From positions 1-64,000 of the forward strand of contig DATLFA010000045.1 in the NCBI GenBank assembly GCA_035525225.1: a DNA stretch of 64,000 nucleotides, given 5' to 3'. Position numbers and translations under genes: made by a program. The DNA is from DATLFA01 sp035525225 (lineage in GTDB: Bacteria; Actinomycetota; Acidimicrobiia; Acidimicrobiales; WLNW01). Below are positions 32,786 through 40,931 of this stretch, piece after piece. Numbering within the stretch: position 1 is the first letter of the stretch; every line of letters begins with the position of its first letter. Below the pieces are notes generated by a model. The model did not search any database and was not told the origin of the DNA. It worked only from the letters and a program-made list of their open reading frames with translations.

Positions 32786-33661
32786 TCAGGCGGTAATGCC
32801 GCGGGTCAAGTCAACCGCTTTGGCGGCGAGCCCGTCGAGCCATTTTTTCCAGCCGTCTTGTTCCTGTTCGACGTAGGCCTGCGCGCCGTCGGAGAAGAAG
32901 CGGCCTGCGACGACTGCGGTGCTCGTGTCTGCGCCGGTCTCCCACGCGAGAAAGCCCACGTAGCCGTCGGCGGGCCCGTTGACCCGCACCAACAGTTCGT
33001 TCGGTCCGGGGTCGGCGTTGACCCGCTCGACGATGCCGGTCAGCCCCCGCAGCTCCAGCGTGTCGCCCACACGAAGCTCGCGCCCGCCGCCGACCGCGTG
33101 TCGCATCGTCGCCCACAATGCGGACGGCGTCGTCCGCGCCGGCGCCTCGAGGTCCATCGACACGACGCGCTTTCCCGCGAAGTGACTGAGGTAGACGCGG
33201 AGGTTGTCGAACTGCGGCACCCAGTTCTTTTCCATCCCGGCGAAGAACTCTTGCTCCCAGTCGGCGCCGGTGCCGAACGCGCTCGTGACGACGCGCAGCA
33301 CGCATGAGCCACCGGATTGCGCTTCGATGAGGAACTCGGTCGCGAGTGGCGTGACAGTGTCACGATCGTGCCCGACCAACAACGCCCAATCCGGCTCGAC
33401 GTAGGCGAACCGGTGCGGCGCGTCGAAGTCGGTGACGGTGCCTTCCGACGAGATGTCGGGGCCCATGTGAAAGCAAATCGCGCCGCCTTCTCGTTCTTCG
33501 ACGTCGGTCGGCAACATCCACGAGCTGATGCCGTTCGCAGTAGCGATTGCATCCCACACCTGCTCGGCCGTTCCGGGCAGCACGAAAGTGAGTTCCATGC
33601 GATGCGGTACGGTGAACTGTGCTGCGGTCTCGGCGCGGGGTCCGTCGTGTTGCGCTGTCAT
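32786..33661 (-). CDS. SRPBCC/AHSA1 family protein
   Basis: This 291-residue protein has an N-terminal AHSA1-type domain (HRMELTFVLPGTAEQVWDAI, then SSWMLPTDVEEREGGAICFH, ending in helix WEQEFFAGMEKNWVPQFDNL). A second, less similar beta-rich domain reaches DGWKKWLDGLAAKAVDL, suggesting a tandem or partial repeat. GAGGAG lies five bases before ATG 33661. It overlaps the upstream HTH gene by four bases. Such ArsR-AHSA1 pairs are common, and the regulator usually controls the pair. Confidence 0.85.
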   Translation of the reverse strand: MTAQHDGPRAETAAQFTVPHRMELTFVLPGTAEQVWDAIATANGISSWMLPTDVEEREGGAICFHMGPDISSEGTVTDFDAPHRFAYVEPDWALLVGHDRDTVTPLATEFLIEAQSGGSCVLRVVTSAFGTGADWEQEFFAGMEKNWVPQFDNLRVYLSHFAGKRVVSMDLEAPARTTPSALWATMRHAVGGGRELRVGDTLELRGLTGIVERVNADPGPNELLVRVNGPADGYVGFLAWETGADTSTAVVAGRFFSDGAQAYVEQEQDGWKKWLDGLAAKAVDLTRGITA

Positions 33662-34236
33662 GGTGTCTCCTCTGGTTTTGGATATGCGGTCGCGATGAGT
33701 CGGTGCATACGCCCATCGTCGTGGTGATAGCGGGCGGCGAGTCCTGCGATCGCTTCGGTGAGATCCGCCGCGAACGCCGCTCGATCTTCGGCCGAGCGAA
33801 AGCCGATCTCGGTGTCGATCGTCAGCGTCGGTAGGCGCTTGCCGGTCTCGTCCGCGCGACGAGCGAGCGCCGCCACCTCGCGGACGACCCGGCCGGCCAG
33901 TGCGATCACGTAGCGCGCGGACATGTGGTCCGCGGCGCGCGCGGGGTCGACCGCGCCGGCATCGACGGCACTCGGCGACACGATGAAGCTCGACGCCGTT
34001 GCCTGGAGGATGCGTTCGGTGATGCCACCCCATTGCCGCGTGTCGACGACCGAGATGAGCCCATGCGCCTCGAGCGCATTGAGGTGGTAGTTGACCTTCT
34101 GTCGCGAGATCCCGACCTTGGCCGCCAACGACGAGGCCGACGCGGGCTCGACCAGCGCGGCCAGCAGCTTGGCGCGCGTCGCATCGAGCGCGACGACCGC
34201 CGCTTGCGGATTCTCGATCACCTCGACGTCCTGCAC
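33658..34236 (-). CDS. ArsR-like winged-helix transcriptional regulator
   Basis: This 192-residue protein has an N-terminal winged HTH: LDATRAKLLAALVEPASASS, then LAAKVGISRQKVNYHLNALE with recognition helix S-R-Q-K-V-N-Y-H-L. A C-terminal helical extension follows. The open frame extends to 34287, but that would place an inverted repeat inside the gene. GTG 34236 (VQDVEVIENPQAAVV) avoids this and is preferred, though its ribosome-binding site is weak. It is coupled to the AHSA1 gene (ATGA) and divergent from the DUF2786 gene. Confidence 0.85.
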   Translation of the reverse strand: MQDVEVIENPQAAVVALDATRAKLLAALVEPASASSLAAKVGISRQKVNYHLNALEAHGLISVVDTRQWGGITERILQATASSFIVSPSAVDAGAVDPARAADHMSARYVIALAGRVVREVAALARRADETGKRLPTLTIDTEIGFRSAEDRAAFAADLTEAIAGLAARYHHDDGRMHRLIATAYPKPEETP

Positions 34237-34252
34237 ATGGCCACCGTAACCC

Positions 34253-34272
34253 TTGACAGATAATCTTGTCAA
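34253..34272. promoter_or_regulatory. TTGACA/TGTCAA inverted repeat, candidate operator
   Basis: TTGACA and TGTCAA flank the 8-base spacer GATAATCT. The site lies 17 bases upstream of the preferred regulator start and 40 bases before the divergent DUF2786 gene. TTGACA also fits a -35 element on each strand, so binding here could block both promoters. This is inferred from symmetry and position. Confidence 0.6.
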
Positions 34273-34311
34273 TGGCTCCGTTGTCACAGGGCATCAGTAG
34301 GTTGCGCGTCC

Positions 34312-35568
34312 ATGGAAACGAACAACGAGGCACGAAATCCCTACGCCGCCATGACGACCCGTGAGTTGCTGTACACGGCGGCCGCCGCTGTCCGCGGCGG
34401 CGAAGCCGGTGTCGCGTCCCGCTGCGCGCTGTTGCTCTGCTGCGCGCCCGCCGACGTACTCGACGCCGACGTCGAGGCACTCGTGCTGGCCCTCGTCGAT
34501 GCGCTCTGGGCCAGCGGATGGCAGCCGTCAGAGGTCCAACGGCGGGGCCGCCTCGGGTGCGCCAACGCCGCCGGCGCGCGTCTGGTCAACCAGGCCATCG
34601 CTGCCGACCACGCGGCGCGAACGTCAGGCACCTTGCATCACCGCTGGGTCGCCCAGATCGAGAGCCTCGATCTCCCACGCGTCGACGGTCGGCCGGGGTG
34701 GGTCCGTCGTTGGATCGTCGACGAAGGGTGCGAGCGCGCCGAGGTGGTCGCGGCGATGATCGACGTGGCGGCCACTCTGAGCTATCTGCCGCGGCTCGCC
34801 CCGATCCTTCCGCCGCCCGGCTCCGCCGATCGGCCGGTCGACGCCGTCGGCGCGTGGGAAGCGCTCGCGGGCGAAACCAACCCCGCGCTCGAGCGCATCC
34901 GCAATCTCTTGGCCAAGGCCGAGTCGACGACGTTCGAGCCCGAGGCGATGGCCTTCACGGCCAAGGCACAAGAGCTGATGACTCGCTATGCAGTCGACGA
35001 GGCGATGGTGCAGGGCAGCGGTCACCCACGCGACCGACCTGTCTCCATCCGCCTGCCGATCGATCCGCCCTACGTCGACGCCAAGTCGCGGCTCTTGCAC
35101 ACTGTCGCCGCCGCCGCTCGGTGCAAGAGTGTCTTTCATCCGATGGTGTCGTTGGCGACAGTGGTCGGCTTTCCCGCCGATATCGCCGCGGTCGAGTTGT
35201 TGTTCACGTCGCTGTTGGTACAAGCACAGACAGCGATGACCGATGCCGCCGCGCGGGCACCTTCGGGCAGTCGTCCCCGCAGTCGCTCGTTCCGTTCTTC
35301 GTTCCTCGCGGGCTACACGCATCGCATCGGGGCTCGGCTGCGTGAGATCAACGACGCGGTCTATGCCGAGGTCGAGTCACAACAGGGCGGTGCGTTCCTT
35401 CCGGTGCTGCGCTCTCGTTCGGCGGCGGTCGACGAGCTCGTCTCCGATCTCTTCGGCGAGTTGACATACCAGCGCCGCCGCGCCGACTACGACGCGGCAG
35501 GGTGGACGAGCGGTACGGTCGCTGCCGACAACGCCCACCTCTCCTCGGGGGAGTTCGCCGGGTTGTGA
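34312..35568 (+). CDS. DUF2786 domain protein
   Basis: This 418-residue protein has DUF2786 at about residues 190-232 (LERIRNLLAKAESTTFEPEA, then MAFTAKAQELMTRYAVDEAM), a short helical motif that often precedes a metallopeptidase-like or uncharacterised C-terminal domain. The C-terminal half (HTVAAAARCKSVFHPMVSLA, then FLAGYTHRIGARLREI) matches the arrangement in other actinobacterial DUF2786 proteins. The N-terminal half is Ala-rich and helical. The function is unknown. About 215 bases of non-coding sequence follow it. Confidence 0.8.
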   Translation: METNNEARNPYAAMTTRELLYTAAAAVRGGEAGVASRCALLLCCAPADVLDADVEALVLALVDALWASGWQPSEVQRRGRLGCANAAGARLVNQAIAADHAARTSGTLHHRWVAQIESLDLPRVDGRPGWVRRWIVDEGCERAEVVAAMIDVAATLSYLPRLAPILPPPGSADRPVDAVGAWEALAGETNPALERIRNLLAKAESTTFEPEAMAFTAKAQELMTRYAVDEAMVQGSGHPRDRPVSIRLPIDPPYVDAKSRLLHTVAAAARCKSVFHPMVSLATVVGFPADIAAVELLFTSLLVQAQTAMTDAAARAPSGSRPRSRSFRSSFLAGYTHRIGARLREINDAVYAEVESQQGGAFLPVLRSRSAAVDELVSDLFGELTYQRRRADYDAAGWTSGTVAADNAHLSSGEFAGL

Positions 35569-35670
35569 CCGGCGTTGGGGCTGGTCGGGTAACCCGTCGA
35601 CAGAGAAACGTAGATCCGCGACAAGAAGTTTTCCGGTGATGTCGATTTCGGTGTCGGCGGCTCGTTTGGA

Positions 35671-35713
35671 GGTCAGAGGCCGGCAACGGGCAGGCCTCAA
35701 CGAAAGGCTGACC
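35671..35713. other. nested inverted repeats upstream of the DGPF gene
   Basis: GAGGCC (35676-35681) and GGCCTC (35693-35698) form an inner stem, and GGTCA (35671-35675) with TGACC (35709-35713) an outer one, separated by a 10-base asymmetric bulge. It lies about 70 bases before ATG 35785, in the leader. It could be a leader hairpin or a regulator site. Confidence 0.4.
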
Positions 35714-35784
35714 GACTGATCCGACGCAAACTCACCAACCACCGCTCGAAACCCGAACTCAGACCACTCAGAAAGGTTCCAACA

Positions 35785-36141
35785 ATGAAGCAGTATCTCC
35801 TCTCCGTTCACTACGTCGAAGGCGCGCCTGCGACGCCGCCCGAGGAAATGCAACAGGCGTTTCAAGATGTCGAGGCGCTCAACCAGAAACTCCGTGACAC
35901 CGACAGTTGGGTGTTCGGCTGCGGTCTGCACGAACCGTCGACGTCGACCGTGGTGCAGATGCGCGACGGGGAGTTCCTCACGACCGACGGGCCGTTCCCG
36001 GAAGCCAAAGAGCAACTCGGCGGGTTCTGGGTCATCAAGGCGCCCGACCTCGACGCCGCGCTCGAGTGGGCTCGTCAGGCCACGGTTGCCTGTAAGGGCC
36101 CGGTCGAGGTCCGTCCTCTGCAAGACGAGTCCGAAGACTGA
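35785..36141 (+). CDS. YCII-related DGPF domain protein
   Basis: This 118-residue DGPF/YCII-like protein has the name motif in FLTTDGPFPEAKEQLGGFWV, preceded by MKQYLLSVHYVEG and followed by the family's W-A-R-x-A/G-T region (ALEWARQATVACKGPVEVRP). DGPF genes characteristically sit next to SigJ-type ECF sigma factors, as here. AAAGG precedes the ATG and the stop overlaps the sigma gene start (TGATG). Its biochemical role is unknown; a ligand-binding or accessory role is supposed. Confidence 0.92.
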   Translation: MKQYLLSVHYVEGAPATPPEEMQQAFQDVEALNQKLRDTDSWVFGCGLHEPSTSTVVQMRDGEFLTTDGPFPEAKEQLGGFWVIKAPDLDAALEWARQATVACKGPVEVRPLQDESED

Positions 36142-37352
36142 TGTCGATCGCCGACCCGGTCGATGCCGCGCAGATCGGCCGCGTGTTCCGCAGCGAGTCG
36201 GGGCGTGCGGTCGCCAGCCTGGTCCAAGACGCGTTCGAGGTCGCGCTCAAGCGGTGGGCCACCGACGGAATGCCGCCGAGTCCCGCCGGTTGGATCATCA
36301 CCACCGCCCGCAATCGGGCCATCGACCGAATTCGCCGAGAAAGTTCCCGAGATGCCCGTCAGAAACAGTCGGTGTTGCTCCATGCCGCAGACCAAGCGAT
36401 CGATCGGGGTCGCGTGGACGACGACCGCTTGCGCTTGATCTTCACCTGTTGCCATCCGGCGCTCGCGCCGCACGCACGGGTGGCCTTGACCTTGCGGCTG
36501 ATCGCAGGATTGCAGACGCCCGAGATCGCGCGGGCCTTCCTCGTCGAGGAATCCACCATGGCACAGCGCCTCGTGCGAGCGAAGAACAAGATCCGCGCCG
36601 CCAACATCCCCTATCGCGTACCCGGCGACGCCGAGCTGCCCGATCGCCTACGTTCGGTACTCGCTGTCATCTATCTCATCTTCAACGAAGGCCACGTCGC
36701 GACGAGCGGCGACGAGCTCATCCGTCAAGAATTGTGCGAAGAAGCAATCCGCCTCGCGCGAATCCTCGTCGCGTTGATGCCCGACGAGGCCGAGACCAAA
36801 GGGCTCCTCGCGCTGTGCCTCCTCACCGAGTCGCGCCGGCCGGCGCGCACCATCGAGGGGTCGCTCGTTCGTCTCGCCGATCAAGACCGTTCGCAGTGGG
36901 ATCGCGAGCTCATCGTCGAAGGCCACGCACTCGTACGCGCGTGCCTGCGCCAGAACATGCCCGGTCCGTATCAGATCCAAGCTGCCATCGCCGCGGTCCA
37001 TGCCGACGCCGACACTGCCGACCGCACCGACTGGTCGCAGATCGTTGCCCTGTACGACCAACTCTTGGCGTACATGCCAACGCCCATCGTCGCGCTCAAT
37101 CGGGCGATCGCGATCGCGGAGCTAGACGGGCCGGCGGCAGCGTTGCCCATCGTCGAACAACTCGATCTCGACGCCAATCACCTCTATCACGCCGCCCGCG
37201 CCGACCTCCTCGAACGGCTCGATCGGCCCGCCGACGCGCTCGCGGCCTACGACCGCGCACTCGCACTCGCCACCAACACCGCCGAGCAACGCCATCTCGA
37301 GCGCCGCCGCGACTCGGTTCTAGGCCCCCGGGCAATGAGGCCGCCGCGGTAG
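36141..37352 (+). CDS. RNA polymerase sigma factor, ECF42/SigJ-like (DUF6596), with shortened sigma-2
   Basis: This 403-residue ECF sigma factor has a long C-terminal TPR/DUF6596 extension: DELIRQELCEEAIRLARILV, then DRSQWDRELIVEGHALVRAC and IQAAIAAVHADADTADRTDW. Sigma-2 (QDAFEVALKRW, AGWIITTARNRAIDRIRRES) and sigma-4 (LRLIAGLQTPEIARAFLVEE) are recognisable. Between GRAVASLV and QDAFEV the usual 13-15 residues with the pattern R-x-x-G-D-I-x-x-A-E-D-A are missing, removing part of conserved region 2.1-2.2. The frame is intact, so this is an in-frame deletion or lineage trait. The DGPF gene upstream is its usual partner. Confidence 0.88.
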   Translation: MSIADPVDAAQIGRVFRSESGRAVASLVQDAFEVALKRWATDGMPPSPAGWIITTARNRAIDRIRRESSRDARQKQSVLLHAADQAIDRGRVDDDRLRLIFTCCHPALAPHARVALTLRLIAGLQTPEIARAFLVEESTMAQRLVRAKNKIRAANIPYRVPGDAELPDRLRSVLAVIYLIFNEGHVATSGDELIRQELCEEAIRLARILVALMPDEAETKGLLALCLLTESRRPARTIEGSLVRLADQDRSQWDRELIVEGHALVRACLRQNMPGPYQIQAAIAAVHADADTADRTDWSQIVALYDQLLAYMPTPIVALNRAIAIAELDGPAAALPIVEQLDLDANHLYHAARADLLERLDRPADALAAYDRALALATNTAEQRHLERRRDSVLGPRAMRPPR

Positions 37353-37362
37353 CATCGCGCCC

Positions 37363-38223
37363 ATGACCATTGATCCTGCTGACCTCGAGCTCGCCGTCAT
37401 CGAACGCATCGTCGAACGTGACACCGACCCGGCGCTCGTTGCGCTGGTCCGCGAGCGCGTCGCGGCCCTGTTGCTGCTCGGGCCTTCGCCCAGTGCTCCG
37501 GCGACGCCGCGGGACAAGGCCGTGGCCGACTTCGTCGACCAATTCGTCATCGACGTGTCCGGCATCGACGACTCATTGCGGGGGCCGCTGTTCGAACATC
37601 TCGGTGCCGACGCGATGGGTTTCGTCCAAGCGCTCTACGTGATCGACCTCGGCATCCGTCGCCGTGAGGTGCTCCGCCGTCTCGGTAACGCTGTGCCCGA
37701 CGCCGGCGACATCGCGCCGGCCGCCGACGCCCTGCTCTGGCCGGCGCTATTCGAGTACATGCGCACCGTCGCTCGTATGAAGGCCCTCGATCCGGTCACG
37801 AGCGAGTTGGTGCGGTTGCGCGGCGCGGCGGCTCATGACTGCCGCATCTGCAAGTCGCGGCTCAGTGTGCAGGCGGTCGAGGCATTCGGGTCCGCGGAGC
37901 CGTTCACGTCGGTTGTCTCATCGCAGCCGACCGAGTTGTCCCTTCGTCATGCCATCGCGCTTGCGTTCGTCGACGCGGTGATCACGCAACCCACCGGGCT
38001 CGACCCGGTCACCGTGGCCGAGCTGCAGGCGCAGTTCTCGCCGGCAGAGCTGCACGAGATGCTCCACGATGTGGTGCGCAACTCGGCCAACAAGTTCGCC
38101 GTTGCCGTCGGTGGTGATGCCGCGGTCGTCGACGAAGGCTTCGAGTACTACGACATCGACGCCGCCGGCGATGTCGTGGCCGACGTCGACCGCGAGGTCG
38201 TGCGCGCGCTGACCAGCGCCTGA
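37363..38223 (+). CDS. carboxymuconolactone decarboxylase/AhpD-like protein
   Basis: This 286-residue, mostly helical protein has the AhpD-like CxxC in LRGAAAHDCRICKSRLSVQA, preceded by LDPVTSELVRL. In this superfamily the pair of Cys with a nearby His catalyses peroxide or thiol chemistry. Two CMD-like helical units seem present (residues 110-170 and 185-260). It stands alone, ten bases after the sigma gene but perhaps in its operon, and is convergent with the Rieske oxygenase. Confidence 0.75.
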   Translation: MTIDPADLELAVIERIVERDTDPALVALVRERVAALLLLGPSPSAPATPRDKAVADFVDQFVIDVSGIDDSLRGPLFEHLGADAMGFVQALYVIDLGIRRREVLRRLGNAVPDAGDIAPAADALLWPALFEYMRTVARMKALDPVTSELVRLRGAAAHDCRICKSRLSVQAVEAFGSAEPFTSVVSSQPTELSLRHAIALAFVDAVITQPTGLDPVTVAELQAQFSPAELHEMLHDVVRNSANKFAVAVGGDAAVVDEGFEYYDIDAAGDVVADVDREVVRALTSA

Positions 38224-38227
38224 CGCG

Positions 38228-39415
38228 TCAGACGTAACGCAGGCCGGAGTAGCCGGTCTGTCGCGCCAGTAGCTGGTGGAAGAGCTGGACGGCCTTTTCG
38301 TTCGGCCCGATCAGTTCGTAGCCATGCGCGCCGCGGGAGAGTCCTCGACCGCAGCCTTCCCAGACCAGTTGATCCTGTCCGACCGCCTTGGCCGCACGCG
38401 CGGCCATCTCTTCGGGTGCCGGCATGCCTTCGGGCGGTTCTTTCACCGGGCTCAACCAGCCGTAGCGGAAGTAGGACTCGGCGAGTCCGTACCCCGGGGT
38501 CAGATCCGCGTAGATGAGCCCGTAGAGCTCGTTGGCCAACAACAGGCCTGGGGAGATGAGCCATATGCAACCGATGCTCTCCTCTGGGCGCCATTCGCTT
38601 TCCGGTGTCGCCCGCAACCGTGCCGCTTCGTCCTGGCCGAACATCGGCAATCCCCAGCGCACGTGAGGACCGATTGCGTCGATGAACGCGAGGTCGACGT
38701 TGGCCGCCTGCGGGTTGAGGTTGAACGTATCGGCGTGGACGAACGGCACGTGGAGTCCCTCGAGCAAGCCTTCGGCCACCGACTTCCAGTTGGCCGATAT
38801 CGGAGCCTCGGCCAGTGACGAGTAGTAGGTCATCTTGTCGCAACCGAGGTCGCCGATCTCCCCGTCGAGCTCGCCGAGATGCGCGGCTACGTCGATCGGG
38901 TGGTCGCGCTGCAGTACGGCCCACACGAACCCGTGACGTTCCTCGCTCGGCAACTCCACCAACCCGTACCGCGACAGGTCGAACCCGTCGTGGCGATCTC
39001 GCAGCGGCATGCCGACGAGTTGGCCCTTCGTGTCGTAGACCCACGCGTGGTACGGGCAGGAGAAGCGGCGCGCGTTGCCACAACCTTGCGCCGGCTCGGC
39101 GCCACGGTGACGGCAGTAGTTCAAGAACGCGTGGGCAACGCCGTCTTCGTCGCGGGTGATGAGAACGGATCGCCCGACGGCGTTGCGCACCACGAAGTCA
39201 TGTGGGTTCGCGATCTCGCTCGACGCCACGAGCGCCAGCGGTGAAGTCTCGAAGAGCGTTCGCTCTTTCGCGGCGAACTCTTCGTTCACGAAGTACTCGA
39301 GTGGCACCTCCATGTGTGCCTCGGCCATCTCGGGCCACTGGTTCTCGGCGATGGTGATCGCCCGCCGCATCAGATCGATCGCAATGTCTCGCTGCACGAC
39401 AACCCCCGGTTCCAT
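38228..39415 (-). CDS. Rieske [2Fe-2S] aromatic-ring-hydroxylating oxygenase alpha subunit
   Basis: This 395-residue protein has a Rieske domain with C-x-H in LNYCRHRGAEP and C-x-x-H in FSCPYHAWVYD. A C-terminal catalytic domain follows, with mononuclear iron ligands in NWKSVAEGLLEGLHVPFVHA (His-x4-His) and a later Asp. It oxidises an unknown aromatic, terpenoid or steroid substrate using electrons from a ferredoxin/reductase pair that is not encoded nearby. GAGGT precedes the ATG. The NAD(P)-binding gene lies upstream on the same strand, 24 bases away, so co-transcription is likely. Confidence 0.92.
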   Translation of the reverse strand: MEPGVVVQRDIAIDLMRRAITIAENQWPEMAEAHMEVPLEYFVNEEFAAKERTLFETSPLALVASSEIANPHDFVVRNAVGRSVLITRDEDGVAHAFLNYCRHRGAEPAQGCGNARRFSCPYHAWVYDTKGQLVGMPLRDRHDGFDLSRYGLVELPSEERHGFVWAVLQRDHPIDVAAHLGELDGEIGDLGCDKMTYYSSLAEAPISANWKSVAEGLLEGLHVPFVHADTFNLNPQAANVDLAFIDAIGPHVRWGLPMFGQDEAARLRATPESEWRPEESIGCIWLISPGLLLANELYGLIYADLTPGYGLAESYFRYGWLSPVKEPPEGMPAPEEMAARAAKAVGQDQLVWEGCGRGLSRGAHGYELIGPNEKAVQLFHQLLARQTGYSGLRYV

Positions 39416-39439
39416 GGCTGACCTCGCCGCCCGGGGAGG

Positions 39440-40900
39440 TTAGCAATTCGCCGAGGCGGCCTCGGCCCGCGCCGCGATGAGGTTCGCGATCATCGAGCCG
39501 AACACGATGTTGTGAAATGGCTTGATCGCCCACCAATAGAGATGACCCGCGAGCCCGCGCGGGATGAAGACAGCCCGTTGGTTCAACACCTGCCGGTTGT
39601 CCTCGTGCGTGATGGTGAACTCGAGCCAGGCTTCTCCGGGCAGCTTCATCTCGGCGCGCAGACGCAACAGGCGCGGGCGGTCGACGGCTTCCACGCGCCA
39701 GAAGTCGACGGCGTCGCCGACGATGAGCGTGTCGGGATGACGGCGTCCTCTGCGCAACCCGACCCCGCCGGACAGGCGATCGATGAACCCGCGCAAGGCC
39801 CACCCGAGCTTGAACGAGTACCAGCCTCGTTCACCCCCGATGCCTTCGATCGCTCGCCAGAGCGCATCGGTGGTGGCGTCGACCGACGCTGACCGCTCGT
39901 CGATATACGCGGTGCCGCCGCTCCAGTCGGGGTCGGTGGGCATCGGGTCGCTCGGCGCGCCCGGCCATTGTGCCCCCGACCACCGGGTGGTGACCTCGGC
40001 ATCGCGGATCTGATGCAACGCGAGTCGGACCGCCTCGTCGAACGGGCACAGGTCGAGAGGGATGAGCGCCTCGATGTCGTGTTCCCGGGCGACGACGTTG
40101 TTGCGTACCGACTCGATCAGCGGTTGCGCGATCGCTTTCGGTACGGGCGTGACCACGTTGACCCATTGGCTCGACAACCACGGTGACAGCACGGGCACCG
40201 CGACGATGATGCGCGCCCGCAGACCGGCGACGAGCGCGTAGTGCTGCATCATCTCGCGGTACGACAACGTGTCGGGGCCGGCGATGTCGAAGCGTCGGTT
40301 CGTGCCTGCGGGTAGATCGAGCGCGCCGGTGAGGTAGGACAAGACGTCGCGAACGGCGATCGGCTGGACGAGCGACCCCACCCATTTCGGCGTGACCATC
40401 ACCGGAAGCCGTTCGGTCAGATACCGCAGCATCTCGAACGACGCGGAGCCGCTGCCGATGATCACACCGGCCTGCAACACGATCGCGGGCACGGGTCCAT
40501 CGAGCAGGATCTGTCCCACCTCTGCGCGCGACGCGAGGTGCGGTGACGCCTGTTCACCGATCGGCACGATGCCACCGAGGTAGATGATGCGCTGCACACC
40601 CGCGGCGGCCGCGGCCTCCGCGGTGTTGTGGGCGGCGGCACGGTCCGACTCCTGAAAGCTGCTGCCGGTCCCGATCGAATGCACGAGATAGAAGACGACG
40701 TCGATTCCGGACAGGGCGGCGTCGAGGCTGGGCCGGTCGAGCGCGTCACCCTCCGCGACTTCGACCTTGTCCGCCCACGCCACGCCCCGCAGCTTTTCCG
40801 GTCGCCGGGACAGGCAGCGCACGTCGTGGCCCGCCTCGGCGAGGCTCGGCGCGAGCCGGCCTCCGATGTAACCCGTTGCGCCCATGACCAGTATGTGCAT
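39440..40900 (-). CDS. NAD(P)H-binding atypical SDR with DUF2867 domain
   Basis: This 486-residue protein has an N-terminal extended SDR/NmrA-like Rossmann domain (ILVMGATGYIGGRLAPSLAE, then VFYLVHSIG and IIYLGG). The C-terminal DUF2867 domain contains WRVEAVDRPRLLRLRAEMKL and ends PRGLAGHLYWWAIKPFHNIV. This fusion is a common uncharacterised actinobacterial type. It lies just upstream of the Rieske oxygenase, suggesting a shared oxidation pathway. Confidence 0.88.
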   Translation of the reverse strand: MHILVMGATGYIGGRLAPSLAEAGHDVRCLSRRPEKLRGVAWADKVEVAEGDALDRPSLDAALSGIDVVFYLVHSIGTGSSFQESDRAAAHNTAEAAAAAGVQRIIYLGGIVPIGEQASPHLASRAEVGQILLDGPVPAIVLQAGVIIGSGSASFEMLRYLTERLPVMVTPKWVGSLVQPIAVRDVLSYLTGALDLPAGTNRRFDIAGPDTLSYREMMQHYALVAGLRARIIVAVPVLSPWLSSQWVNVVTPVPKAIAQPLIESVRNNVVAREHDIEALIPLDLCPFDEAVRLALHQIRDAEVTTRWSGAQWPGAPSDPMPTDPDWSGGTAYIDERSASVDATTDALWRAIEGIGGERGWYSFKLGWALRGFIDRLSGGVGLRRGRRHPDTLIVGDAVDFWRVEAVDRPRLLRLRAEMKLPGEAWLEFTITHEDNRQVLNQRAVFIPRGLAGHLYWWAIKPFHNIVFGSMIANLIAARAEAASANC

Positions 40901-40931
40901 TTGCGGGCACGGTATCGCCGTGCATCCTCGA

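Noticed and set aside
35569..35784. Leader of the DGPF gene considered as a riboswitch
   Set aside because: Only a nested inverted repeat is visible; no known riboswitch core motif could be matched by eye.
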